Part shown: piece after piece, positions 16,347 to 25,292 of the stretch
Numbering within the stretch: position 1 is the first letter of the stretch
Layout: every line of letters starts with the position of its first letter
Notes under the pieces: model-generated
What the model was told of the DNA's origin: nothing
The model's input: only the letters and a program-made list of their open reading frames with translations
Databases searched by the model: none
NCBI GenBank assembly: GCA_964555585.1
Contig: CAZKSN010000005.1
Coordinates: forward strand, 1 to 64,000
DNA length: 64,000 nt
Direction: 5' to 3'
Source: CAZKSN01 sp964555585
Lineage (GTDB): Bacteria; Bacillota_I; Bacilli_A; RF39; UBA660
Made by a program: the position numbers and the translations under genes

Positions 16347-17248
16347 CAACACTTTATAATATATTAAAAAATGATAAAAATGTTGTTTCGTGTTTATCAG
16401 ACAGTGGTACAGATTATGATGAAATGTTAGCTAGAGAATTTCCTGAACAATGTATAAATTTTGGAATTGCTGAAAATAATAAGGTTGCTGCTGCTGCAGG
16501 ATTAGCAAGTTGTGGAAAAATACCATTTGTATATACTACAAGTGCTTTTCTGGTATATCGTTCATATGAATTTATTCGTGATGATATATGTTTACAAAAT
16601 TATAATGTTAAATTAGTTGGTATGGGCTGCGGACTTTCTTGGTCAACATTAGGTTCAACACATCACACTACTGAAGATATTTCAGCATTAAAAGCTATTC
16701 CAAATTTAACAATACTGTCTCCAGCTTCTCCTAAAGAATTAGAAAAATGTGTAGAAGCTGCATATAAAATAAAAGGACCTGTGTATATTAGAATGGGAAT
16801 GAGTAACGAACCAGAAATTTATTCAGAAGATTTTGAATTTACTGTTGGAAAAAATAATGTTATTTGTGTAGGAAAAGATGCAACAGTATTTGTAACTGGA
16901 AGTATAATCTCTGAAGTAATAAAAGCAAGTGAAAAGTTAGCTTTGGAAAATATTAAAATAAAGATTGTAAATGTATCAACTATAAAGCCATTTGATAATA
17001 ATTCAATTATTGAGGAAACAAAAAAACAAAACAATTTGTTTTCTATAGAAGAACATAACGTTATTGGAGGTATAGGAAGCAGTATTGCTGATGTAATAGC
17101 TGAAAATAATTTAAATTGTAAATTGAATAAAATAGGATTAAATGATTGTTTTGCTCATGGTTATGGAACTTATAGTGAAATAAAAGAAATGAATAATCTA
17201 GATTCAGAGAGTATTTACAAAATAATAAAAGAGAAATTAAATAAATAA
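16328..17248 (+). CDS. Transketolase, C-terminal subunit
   Basis: 306 aa, with the pyrimidine-binding domain (DSGTDYDE, FGIAENNKVAAAAGLASCGKIPF, GLSWSTLGSTHHTTEDISALKAIPN) and the C-terminal transketolase domain (VFVTGSIISEV, SIEEHNVIGGIGS). It pairs with the N-terminal subunit encoded just upstream. Split transketolases are common outside the pentose-phosphate pathway in polysaccharide and natural-product loci, where they form or cleave ketoses. With an aldo/keto reductase in the same operon, a polyol or unusual ketose for the surface polymer is a reasonable but unproven product. GAGGAGG precedes the ATG. The operon ends here at a bidirectional terminator. Confidence 0.9.
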   Translation: MQKAYITTLYNILKNDKNVVSCLSDSGTDYDEMLAREFPEQCINFGIAENNKVAAAAGLASCGKIPFVYTTSAFLVYRSYEFIRDDICLQNYNVKLVGMGCGLSWSTLGSTHHTTEDISALKAIPNLTILSPASPKELEKCVEAAYKIKGPVYIRMGMSNEPEIYSEDFEFTVGKNNVICVGKDATVFVTGSIISEVIKASEKLALENIKIKIVNVSTIKPFDNNSIIEETKKQNNLFSIEEHNVIGGIGSSIADVIAENNLNCKLNKIGLNDCFAHGYGTYSEIKEMNNLDSESIYKIIKEKLNK

Positions 17249-17259
17249 TTTCTCTTTTT
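17227..17259. terminator. Bidirectional terminator
   Basis: AAAAGAGAAATTA pairs with TAATTTCTCTTTT around a six-base loop, with a T tract after it. It closes both the plus-strand acylation/transketolase operon and the converging minus-strand operon ending with acpS. Confidence 0.8.
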
Positions 17260-17593
17260 ATTTTTTTATTAATATTGCTTCTGCAATTGTAAACTCATTT
17301 TCATGTGCAATAGATAACAAAATAGTATAATTTTTAAATACAACCTTTGGAGCTCCGTTTTCTTCATTCATTATTTCTATTTCTAGCATATGAGGATTTT
17401 CATAAGAACTTACCGCCTTTATTATTGCTTCCTTAGCTGCAAATCTCCCACATAAATATTCTATCTTTTTTTTACCTTCCTTTTTAAAATAAATTAATTT
17501 TTCTTTATCTGTTAAAACTTGATTAATAAATCCTTCTGTACAACAATCAATTATTCTTTTATTTTCTATTAAATCTATTCCTATTCCTAGCAT
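17258..17593 (-). CDS. acpS: Holo-acyl-carrier-protein synthase
   Basis: 111-aa phosphopantetheinyl transferase. It attaches the 4'-phosphopantetheine arm of coenzyme A to the active Ser of acyl carrier proteins. Mg-binding Asp7 lies in GIGIDLIE, and the second metal/catalytic Glu is in RFAAKEAIIKA. It is slightly shorter than the usual 120 aa but complete. It is the last gene of the minus-strand glycosyl/glycerophosphotransferase operon, 11 bases after the gene at 17605-19188. It also ends tail to tail with the operon that encodes an ACP, so it may supply that dedicated carrier. Confidence 0.95.
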   Translation of the reverse strand: MLGIGIDLIENKRIIDCCTEGFINQVLTDKEKLIYFKKEGKKKIEYLCGRFAAKEAIIKAVSSYENPHMLEIEIMNEENGAPKVVFKNYTILLSIAHENEFTIAEAILIKK

Positions 17594-17604
17594 AATTCTC
17601 CTTA

Positions 17605-19188
17605 TTAATTAAAAAATTTATCTCTTATTAAAAATTTGTATAATCTTTCAGTATTTTTATTATCATGAAATTCTACTATTTTTCTATATTTACTTATATG
17701 TTCTTTTGTTTGATTTATTTTATAATTTTTTTGTATTAAATCTTCCAAATCATTATATGAATAACATATATCTCCAAAGACATTTTTTTCATTTAACATT
17801 AAATGGCCTTTATATTCTTTCATACATTCATTTAATTCTTTCCAACAAAATATCACATTACATCCTCTGTAAAAAGCTGAATATGCTATAGAAGAGTAAT
17901 CTGTAATTAATAAATCAGTATCTTCTAATACTTTATCATAACAAATAACATTAGGTATATATTCTTTTAAATCAGTTGTATTAAATTTATTTTTAATTAA
18001 AGGATGAGGTAATATATATATTTTTTCCTTTAATTCTATTGGAATACTTTTCAATATATTTTTTATCATTTTATAATAAGAAGATTTCTTATAATTAGAT
18101 TCTAAAGTATTAAAATCCCAAGGTCTCCAAGTAGGCATAATTACAATTTTATCAGCATCTTTATTTTTTATATTTTTATCATAATTAGGTAATCCTGTAA
18201 CATATAAATCTTCTTTATCAAATCCACCTAATTCTATAAAATGTTGTGCTTCTAATTGTGAAGAAACAACTATTTTAGAATCTATAGGCATTTCTGAACC
18301 TTTTCTAAAAAAACTTCTATTTTTTGAATCAAGAGAAACCATATACATAACTCCATGTTGTAAAAATACATATTTAAATCTTCTTAAAAACAATTTAGCA
18401 TTTACAAATCTATTAGTAGTTCTCACTTCTAAAGCATGGGAAATTGATTCGGTTCCAATAAATTTTCTACATTTAAAATAATAAAAATAATGTTTAAAAG
18501 TAAAAGACTTTATAACATTCTTTTTATATTTCTCTTTTATATTATTCCAATGCTTACTATTATTATTTAATATATAATAAGCTTTAACTTTATTATCTAT
18601 TAATTTTTCATAAAGAACTGAAGCTCCTTCTTCATATTTTTCGTTATTCTTTTCATATAAAAGCACTATTTTACTATTAATACTAAATAAAGATAGAAAC
18701 CATGCAAAAAATATTTTAAAAGAATGTTTATCTGTATAATTTTTATTTCTTATAGTTAGTCCTAAAGTATTTCCTCTTGTTTGTCTTAAATAACAACATA
18801 AATCAATATTATCATAATCATAAATTTTAGAATGACTTCCAATGCTATATTTTAAAAATATAGCATTATATAAGAAAGGACATTTCATATCGATTTCTCC
18901 AACAAAATGATAATATATATTATTTTGAATTGGCAACAATTTTAATTTATCATATTCTATTTTAGCAGTATATATATTAAAATAAAATTTAAATATTTTG
19001 ATACCTTTTTTAAATAAAAATTTTATATTAAATTTTTCTTCTTGAATAGAAATATAACTATTTTTAGTATCAAATTTTTTAGATTCTAATTTATAAGCAC
19101 ACATACTAAATATTTTAAAATAATTCTTTTTTCTTAAATACAAAGGAAATATATTTCCTCCAAAATTTTTATATTTTATTTTAAACAT
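17605..19188 (-). CDS. CDP-glycerol glycerophosphotransferase family protein
   Basis: 527 aa. The C-terminal two thirds is the TagB/TagF glycerophosphotransferase fold with its landmarks: FLQHGVMY, VTGLPNYD, MPTWRPW, LPHPLI and LLITDYSSIAYSAFYRG. These enzymes transfer glycerol-phosphate (or ribitol-phosphate) from the CDP form to a lipid-linked primer or growing chain, at the cytoplasmic face of the membrane. The N-terminal 200 residues are very rich in Lys, Phe, Tyr and Ile and match no domain I know; they may bind membrane or acceptor. It is 11 bases from both neighbours and extremely A+T-rich. Confidence 0.87.
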   Translation of the reverse strand: MFKIKYKNFGGNIFPLYLRKKNYFKIFSMCAYKLESKKFDTKNSYISIQEEKFNIKFLFKKGIKIFKFYFNIYTAKIEYDKLKLLPIQNNIYYHFVGEIDMKCPFLYNAIFLKYSIGSHSKIYDYDNIDLCCYLRQTRGNTLGLTIRNKNYTDKHSFKIFFAWFLSLFSINSKIVLLYEKNNEKYEEGASVLYEKLIDNKVKAYYILNNNSKHWNNIKEKYKKNVIKSFTFKHYFYYFKCRKFIGTESISHALEVRTTNRFVNAKLFLRRFKYVFLQHGVMYMVSLDSKNRSFFRKGSEMPIDSKIVVSSQLEAQHFIELGGFDKEDLYVTGLPNYDKNIKNKDADKIVIMPTWRPWDFNTLESNYKKSSYYKMIKNILKSIPIELKEKIYILPHPLIKNKFNTTDLKEYIPNVICYDKVLEDTDLLITDYSSIAYSAFYRGCNVIFCWKELNECMKEYKGHLMLNEKNVFGDICYSYNDLEDLIQKNYKINQTKEHISKYRKIVEFHDNKNTERLYKFLIRDKFFN

Positions 19189-19199
19189 AAATTACTCTC

Positions 19200-21536
19200 C
19201 TATTTATTAAAAATTAAATTTTTAATAATTTTTCTTAAATTCTTTGGAACAGCATATCTCAAAGCTTTTCTAATAATACATATTTTTTTATTATTTCTTA
19301 CATTTTTGTAAGGTTTCAATATTTCTGTTATATCTTCACTATCTATTCTAGATAAAAATTCCTGTCTTTCTTTTTTTAAGTCAATAGGATACTTATGATT
19401 ATAAAGAAAAGCTTCATCTAAAGTCATTTTTTTACTTCTACATTTAGATTTAATTATATTAAATAATTTATTTCCTTTTTCTGTATTTAATAATACAAGT
19501 GATACTCCATTATTATCATCAATATTTTTAGTTATTTTATCTATCCCCCAAAAATCTCCTATTTGTAAATCTCCTACTCTATTTGTAAAAGTAAATTCAC
19601 AATTATAACAACTTGGTCTACTAATTAAACCTCTAGAAAATACTTTAAAATATTCATTATTTCTTAAAAAAGTATCAATTTCTAATCCATTTTCAAACTT
19701 TACTGAAAATATTGAGTTATGCCAATCAATTTTATGAGATCTAAATTTAATATCTAATATCTTTGAATTATATTCTTTTTCTAATGATTCTTTATATTTT
19801 TTAAATACTTTAGGACTAGGATTACTATGGCATAATAATTCAACTAAATATAAATTTTCATATTCTTTATAATTTAAAAAACTTTTTAAACCCGCAATAA
19901 AACAAGGAGTTCCAGTTACTAAAACTAATTTGTTATTTTTAATTAATTTATTAATAACTTTATAAATATCATTATTATCAGCTCTAACATATTTAGAACC
20001 TCTAAATTCTTCACATTCTTTAATATTTGAAGCTACAGAATATACAGCATTCATGTTTTTATCATATTTTACACCAATTACATATCCTAAATTATTAATA
20101 AAATAATTATATAATTCTGTAAAAATGCCTCCAGAACTACTATTCTTTCTTATTTCATCATCTTTGGAATATATTGCATATGTTATTATTTTTTTATTTT
20201 TATTTATTACTTTATCATTTTTATAAATGCATCTTGATTTACACAATCCACAATTAGTACATTTTTTTTCATCTACAACAGGATATATAAAACCCTCACT
20301 ATCTTCTTTCATAGAAATAGCTTTATAAGGACAAATATTTTCACAAGTTCTACAACCATAACAACTTATTTTATCTTTAGTTTCAAAATAGCTGTTTTTT
20401 TCTTCGATTTTTGGCCCTTCAATAGCTTCTTTTAAATATAACTCGGATTTTTTTCTAAAATCACATATTTTTTTATCCACTATTTTATAATTAACATTAA
20501 AATCTTTAATACTTTTTATTTTATTTGAAGAATCAACTAAATGATTTTTCAATCCATATTTAGTTAATAAATGATTCATTCGAGAAGAAAATTTATGATG
20601 AGGTATAGTAATAAAATTTTTATGAAATATTAATGAAAAAGATGTGGCATGAAATGAGTTAGTTATTACAAACTCCGCATTTGAAATATATCCTAATATT
20701 TCTTCAGGACCACAATATTGAATATTTTTTATTTCATTACTAAATATTTTATTTTCTGAATTATGAATAATTGGTAAATTTAATAATTTAGATACTTTTT
20801 CTGCTATTTTAATTGCTTTATTAAATATTTTTTCATCTTTTATTTTTTTTACATAAAATAATATATATTTTTGTTTTATTTTAGGATATGTTATTATATT
20901 TTGATAATCTTTACTTTCTAATAATTGCGAAGGATCTATTACAACTTCTATTTGTTTTTGAGTTAAATCTTTTAGTATTTCTTTTGCATCTGTTTCTCTC
21001 ACAGAAATATAATCTAAATTTTTTAAATATCTTTGAAATACTTGTTTTTCAGATTCGTCTATTTCACTTACTCCTACACTAGCAGCATATGAGATTTTTT
21101 TAATACTTTCATTTCCAAAATCAAGAAAATATATTGGATTTAGACCACTTAGTAATGAATTCCAAATTTGATCACTTCCACATATTAAAACATCATATTT
21201 AGTATTCATATTTCTTAAATCCATTATATTACTATATAATCCATGAATTTTTAAAACATTATTAATAAAATAATCATATTTTTTATGAAAGCTTAATTTA
21301 TTTCTTTCAAATGTATTAATCTCCATTTTTCTAATATTTTTTTTAAAATAATCAACTACTTTTATATCACTTTTTTTATAATCAAATACATGATACAACC
21401 TTTTTGTTTCATTTATATGATAGTTTATTATATCAACTTCATATCCTTTATTTTTTAAATATGTTTGTAATGCATATGTTTGTAAAACCGCTCCCATATT
21501 GTAAGCTCTATGAAAAGTAATAATTCCAATTCTCAT
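19200..21536 (-). CDS. Polysaccharide pyruvyltransferase fused to an iron-sulfur/FrhB-like domain
   Basis: 778-aa fusion. Residues 1-370 are a polysaccharide pyruvyltransferase (CsaB/WcaK family): AYNMGAVLQTYALQ at the N-terminus, LICGSDQIWNS, and FVITNSFHATSFSLIF. Such enzymes add a pyruvate ketal to a sugar or start a related modification. Around residues 390-450 are two ferredoxin-like motifs (CYGCRTCENICP and CTNCGLCKSRC). The rest resembles the F420 hydrogenase/dehydrogenase beta subunit (FrhB), with GTPCFIAGL and FWGID. FrhB-like domains next to pyruvyltransferases occur in polysaccharide loci and probably catalyse a flavin/Fe-S redox step on a polymer precursor; the reaction is unknown. 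Second gene of the operon. Confidence 0.87.
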   Translation of the reverse strand: MRIGIITFHRAYNMGAVLQTYALQTYLKNKGYEVDIINYHINETKRLYHVFDYKKSDIKVVDYFKKNIRKMEINTFERNKLSFHKKYDYFINNVLKIHGLYSNIMDLRNMNTKYDVLICGSDQIWNSLLSGLNPIYFLDFGNESIKKISYAASVGVSEIDESEKQVFQRYLKNLDYISVRETDAKEILKDLTQKQIEVVIDPSQLLESKDYQNIITYPKIKQKYILFYVKKIKDEKIFNKAIKIAEKVSKLLNLPIIHNSENKIFSNEIKNIQYCGPEEILGYISNAEFVITNSFHATSFSLIFHKNFITIPHHKFSSRMNHLLTKYGLKNHLVDSSNKIKSIKDFNVNYKIVDKKICDFRKKSELYLKEAIEGPKIEEKNSYFETKDKISCYGCRTCENICPYKAISMKEDSEGFIYPVVDEKKCTNCGLCKSRCIYKNDKVINKNKKIITYAIYSKDDEIRKNSSSGGIFTELYNYFINNLGYVIGVKYDKNMNAVYSVASNIKECEEFRGSKYVRADNNDIYKVINKLIKNNKLVLVTGTPCFIAGLKSFLNYKEYENLYLVELLCHSNPSPKVFKKYKESLEKEYNSKILDIKFRSHKIDWHNSIFSVKFENGLEIDTFLRNNEYFKVFSRGLISRPSCYNCEFTFTNRVGDLQIGDFWGIDKITKNIDDNNGVSLVLLNTEKGNKLFNIIKSKCRSKKMTLDEAFLYNHKYPIDLKKERQEFLSRIDSEDITEILKPYKNVRNNKKICIIRKALRYAVPKNLRKIIKNLIFNK

Positions 21537-21552
21537 TATAACTCCTTACTTC

Positions 21553-24207
21553 TTATTTATCTTTTGATAAATTATTTATTTCTTTAAATACTCTCTTACA
21601 GTTATTTTGATCATAATATTTATAAAATTTATTAATTTTTTTTAAGTATTTTTTTTCAATTTTACAATCATTTTCTATATAATGAATTATTCTTGATATA
21701 AGTCTTTTATAATCGTAAATAACTTCTCCAAAACCATCTTTTTTATAATCATAATATCCCTCATTTAAAAAATGTCTTTCAAAAAATTCTTCTTTATCAA
21801 ATTGTGAATATAAAATAGGTCTTTTTAAATAAGCAAAATCAAACATAACACTAGAATAATCAGTTATTAATAATTTTGATGATTTAAATTCTTCTGAATA
21901 AATTATATTATTCGAAATTTTCACTCTACTATTTTCTTTAAAATCAATTATTTGTAGTGCATGACTTGGATGAATAGCAAATTTAATTTTATAATTATAT
22001 CTTTTTAAAACTTTAATAAGTTCTTTATCATTAATTAAATTATTATAAAATTTAAAATAATCACTTTCTTTGAAATTAGAATTATAATTTCTAATTTGAG
22101 TTCCTTTTATAATATCTCCTGATAAATAACTTCTCCAAGTAGGTAGTATTAATATTTTATTTTTTAATTTATTATTAGAAATAAGTTTATCAAATCTAGG
22201 TAATCCAGTTAACTTAACAACACTTTCATCATAATAATAATTTTCTTTTAGTATAGAATTATATTCAGACTGCACAGAAGTAATAAATAGATTAATATTT
22301 TTATTATATTTATTTAGCCATGAAGATAAATCATTCATTATAATTCCATGTTGTAAAAATATAAATTTAAACTTTTGTATATCAGAAAAATATGCAATAT
22401 TATTACCAACAATATTTATAGTGTATTTTTCACAATGAGAAGAAATAATATATTTAGCATTTAAAAACAATAATCTATATTTTAAAGATTTATAGTAAAT
22501 TACTTTTCCTATTTTATTAAGATATTTCTTATCTTTTGAATTTTTCGAAATTACAAAATATGATTTTATATTTTTATAATTATTTTTATTAATATATTCA
22601 AAAAGTACTTGTCCATTGTCGCCTGCTACTTCATATCTATCAGAAATTATCCATATATCTTTTTTTGTAATAAATGGTTTTGTAATTAAATACATAAATC
22701 TTAATAATAAAACTTTAAGTTTTCTATTTTTTAATAATGAAAATAGTAATTTTAGTTCTTTTAATATTAATTTCTTATTTTCAATAACTTTTATCTTATT
22801 ATTTTTTATAAATACTATTTTGTTCATAATTCTTAAATATGTATTATTTATATTAGATATTTTACTAAGATTATTACATATAATAGGTATTTCATAGCTT
22901 TTATTTCCTAATTCACATATAAATGAAAAATTATTTAATTTATTTAAATCAATTGTTATTTTATAACCAGGAGCATATATTTTACCATTTATAAAATTAT
23001 TTAAATTCATTATTCTTTTAAATGTTTTTATTCTAATCTTTTTACCCGTCGAATCTTTGTAATAAAATTTTAAATTATTATTTTCAATAATATCAAAATG
23101 GCCTTCAATGTTAATATTTTTATTTTTATATTCAAAAATATCTATATTTGCATTTAAAGTTCCATTTATATATTTATTTAAAGTTTCTTCACTTAAATTA
23201 TTTTTAATTACTTCAAATCTTTTTATATTTTTTGAGTTATACTTAACAATTAAATTAATATTTTTAATAAAATTATTAACATTTTTTTGTTCAATAATAA
23301 TATTATCATCTATATCTTTAAATAAATTATTAGTAATAGCTAAATATTTATAAAATTTTGCATCATCTAATAAATTAGCTAAATTTACTTTTGACCTAAA
23401 TTGATATTCATAAGCTATATAATATTGCGCATAAGCTATTACCTTTTTAAATACTTCTTTAGATTTTTCTAATACATATTTATAAGATCTTTCGGTTGTA
23501 ATAAAATACCAATCATCTCTTTTATCTTTTGCTTGAATTGCAGAAGTTTCATCTTTTCTTTTTCTATATAAATTTGGAATAGAAGAAATCATTGCTAGTT
23601 TAGTATCTTTGCAAGAAAATAAATAATCATATATAAATTTTGCATCTTCACTATATTTTATTTTTGTATCATACAAATTATTATTTATTAAATTACTTCT
23701 TAAAAATGCAGATGTTACACTTAATTGTATATATTGATAATCTTTTTTATAATCAACAATTATATCACCTTTTTTATATTTATAATCTAAAGAAGTGTAA
23801 TTTGTTATTGCTTCAAAATACTTTTGTCTAAAAGAAACTAAAACAACATCATTATATTTTTCAAAAATATCATAAGCTTTTTTTAATGCCTTTCTAGGCC
23901 ACTTATCATCAGAATCTAAAAAATTAACATATTTTCCTTCAATATATTTAATTCCTTCATTTCTGGCTGAAGACACTCCACCATTTTCTTTTTTAATGTA
24001 TATTATATTATTCGGATATTTTTCTTTATATTTTAAGCATATTTTTTCACTATTGTCTGGTGATCCATCATTAATCATTATTAATTGAACATTTTTTTTA
24101 AAATTAATGGTTTGATTAATTAAAGATTTAATAGATTCTTCAATATATTTTTCAACTTTATATACTGGCATTACAATACTAATTTTATATTTATATTTTT
24201 TGTTCAT
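21553..24207 (-). CDS. Fusion of family-2 glycosyltransferase and CDP-glycerol glycerophosphotransferase
   Basis: 884 aa. Residues 1-about 240 are a GT-A glycosyltransferase family 2 domain (SIVMPVYKVEKYIEESI, INDGSPDNS, ARNEGIKY, and the metal-binding FLDSDDKW). Residues from about 520 to the end are a TagB/TagF-like transferase (FLQHGIIMNDLSSW, LTGLPRFDK, LPTWRSY, FAIHPSHA, LLITDYSSVMFDFAY). The middle is a low-complexity Asn/Ile/Lys-rich linker with beta-strand character. Such fusions add a sugar and then a polyol phosphate to the same chain. AGGAGGT lies before ATG. First gene of the minus-strand operon ending with acpS, behind an extended -10 promoter and a small leader hairpin. Confidence 0.87.
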   Translation of the reverse strand: MNKKYKYKISIVMPVYKVEKYIEESIKSLINQTINFKKNVQLIMINDGSPDNSEKICLKYKEKYPNNIIYIKKENGGVSSARNEGIKYIEGKYVNFLDSDDKWPRKALKKAYDIFEKYNDVVLVSFRQKYFEAITNYTSLDYKYKKGDIIVDYKKDYQYIQLSVTSAFLRSNLINNNLYDTKIKYSEDAKFIYDYLFSCKDTKLAMISSIPNLYRKRKDETSAIQAKDKRDDWYFITTERSYKYVLEKSKEVFKKVIAYAQYYIAYEYQFRSKVNLANLLDDAKFYKYLAITNNLFKDIDDNIIIEQKNVNNFIKNINLIVKYNSKNIKRFEVIKNNLSEETLNKYINGTLNANIDIFEYKNKNINIEGHFDIIENNNLKFYYKDSTGKKIRIKTFKRIMNLNNFINGKIYAPGYKITIDLNKLNNFSFICELGNKSYEIPIICNNLSKISNINNTYLRIMNKIVFIKNNKIKVIENKKLILKELKLLFSLLKNRKLKVLLLRFMYLITKPFITKKDIWIISDRYEVAGDNGQVLFEYINKNNYKNIKSYFVISKNSKDKKYLNKIGKVIYYKSLKYRLLFLNAKYIISSHCEKYTINIVGNNIAYFSDIQKFKFIFLQHGIIMNDLSSWLNKYNKNINLFITSVQSEYNSILKENYYYDESVVKLTGLPRFDKLISNNKLKNKILILPTWRSYLSGDIIKGTQIRNYNSNFKESDYFKFYNNLINDKELIKVLKRYNYKIKFAIHPSHALQIIDFKENSRVKISNNIIYSEEFKSSKLLITDYSSVMFDFAYLKRPILYSQFDKEEFFERHFLNEGYYDYKKDGFGEVIYDYKRLISRIIHYIENDCKIEKKYLKKINKFYKYYDQNNCKRVFKEINNLSKDK

Positions 24208-24228
24208 ACTACCTCCTGATTAGATAAA

Positions 24229-24246
24229 AAGAAATTCACATTTCTT
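24229..24246 (-). other. Leader hairpin upstream of the GT2-glycerophosphotransferase operon
   Basis: On the minus strand AAGAAAT, a four-base GTGA loop and ATTTCTT form a seven-base-pair stem followed by only a short T run. It sits between the predicted transcription start and the AGGAGGT site. It may be a weak attenuator or mRNA-stabilising hairpin; function is speculative. Confidence 0.3.
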
Positions 24247-24262
24247 ATTATTCTATAAATTT

Positions 24263-24271
24263 ATTATAACA
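24263..24271 (-). promoter_or_regulatory. Extended -10 promoter of the glycosyl/glycerophosphotransferase operon
   Basis: The minus strand reads TGTTATAAT, with transcription expected near 24256. Together with the terminator after gpsA it separates this operon from tagO-gpsA. Confidence 0.6.
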
Positions 24272-24300
24272 TTATAAATTTTCCATGTAAATTATATAAA

Positions 24301-24331
24301 AGAAAAAAGAATAAATCTTATTTCTTTTCTA
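24301..24331 (-). terminator. Probable terminator after gpsA
   Basis: On the minus strand the end of gpsA (AAAGAAATAA) can pair with TTATTCTTT, with one bulged base, followed by T-rich sequence. The stem is A+T-rich and overlaps the gpsA stop codon. Confidence 0.5.
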
Positions 24332-25292
24332 TTAAAAATTTTAATAATTCTTCTTTTTCTTTTCCTTTGTGGACTATATCATAAATTAAATAAATAATTG
24401 GTATTTTCACTTTTTTATTTTTTATTAGTTTATGAATTGAATTTAATGTATAAAGTCCTTCAACAGTAGTATTTCTTAAATAATTATCTATTTCTTCTTG
24501 TAACTTTCCTTTACCTATTAATTTTCCAAATGAGAAATTTCTACTTGTATCACTTGTACATGTCATTAAAAAGTCTCCAAAACCTGCAAAAGATAGAATT
24601 GTTTTTTTGTTTCCACCTAGTTTATTTATCAATTCTTTAATATCATTCATAGATTCTGTTAAAAATAATGCTCTTGTTGAATCAGATACTCCCATTCCAT
24701 CAAGTATTCCTGCTGCTATTGCCATAACATTTTTTATTGATCCACAAATTTCTACTCCAATAACATCATCTGTTGTCCTAAACTTTGTAGTTGAATTTTC
24801 AAAACAATTTTTTATAACTTTATCTGTTTTTTTATTTCTTGTTGCAAGTGAAAAACCTATTGGAACATTATTTACTATTTCACTTGCAAAAGTAGGACCT
24901 GAGATAATTGCATACCTTTTTGTATTAATATATTTTAATAATACATCTGTTAAGAAAAGACATGTATCATTTTCTATTCCTTTTGTTGCTATTAAAATGT
25001 TTTGTTTCTTTTTCAAATATTTTGAAAGTTCTCTTGAGACATTATCGAATGCAAAAGCTGGTACTGCTATTACAATTAATTCTTTATCTTCAACAACTCT
25101 TTTCATACCTGTAAATATTTTTATAGCTTTTGGAATTTTATAATTGTTTAATTTTGGACTAATTCTAGTATTTTCTAATATTTTTTTTTCTTTTTCGTCA
25201 TATGTCCACATTTCAATATCACAATTATTGTTATATGCGATTGAAGATAACGCTAATCCATAAGCTCCTGTGCCTAATATCCCTATTTTCAT
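24318..25292 (-). CDS. gpsA: Glycerol-3-phosphate dehydrogenase (NAD(P)+)
   Basis: 324 aa, cytoplasmic. It reduces dihydroxyacetone phosphate to sn-glycerol-3-phosphate for phospholipids and teichoic acids. The dinucleotide-binding GILGTGAYGLAL opens the protein. ATKGIE, SGPTFASE, KNVMAIAAGILDGMG and GFGDFLMTCTS are family blocks, and the catalytic Lys is in the first part of KNVMA. The start overlaps the tagO-like stop by four bases (ATGA), so both are made together. Its place between tagO and the glycerophosphotransferase genes suggests its product feeds CDP-glycerol synthesis by the fusion enzyme at 7878-9422. Confidence 0.96.
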   Translation of the reverse strand: MKIGILGTGAYGLALSSIAYNNNCDIEMWTYDEKEKKILENTRISPKLNNYKIPKAIKIFTGMKRVVEDKELIVIAVPAFAFDNVSRELSKYLKKKQNILIATKGIENDTCLFLTDVLLKYINTKRYAIISGPTFASEIVNNVPIGFSLATRNKKTDKVIKNCFENSTTKFRTTDDVIGVEICGSIKNVMAIAAGILDGMGVSDSTRALFLTESMNDIKELINKLGGNKKTILSFAGFGDFLMTCTSDTSRNFSFGKLIGKGKLQEEIDNYLRNTTVEGLYTLNSIHKLIKNKKVKIPIIYLIYDIVHKGKEKEELLKFLIEKK

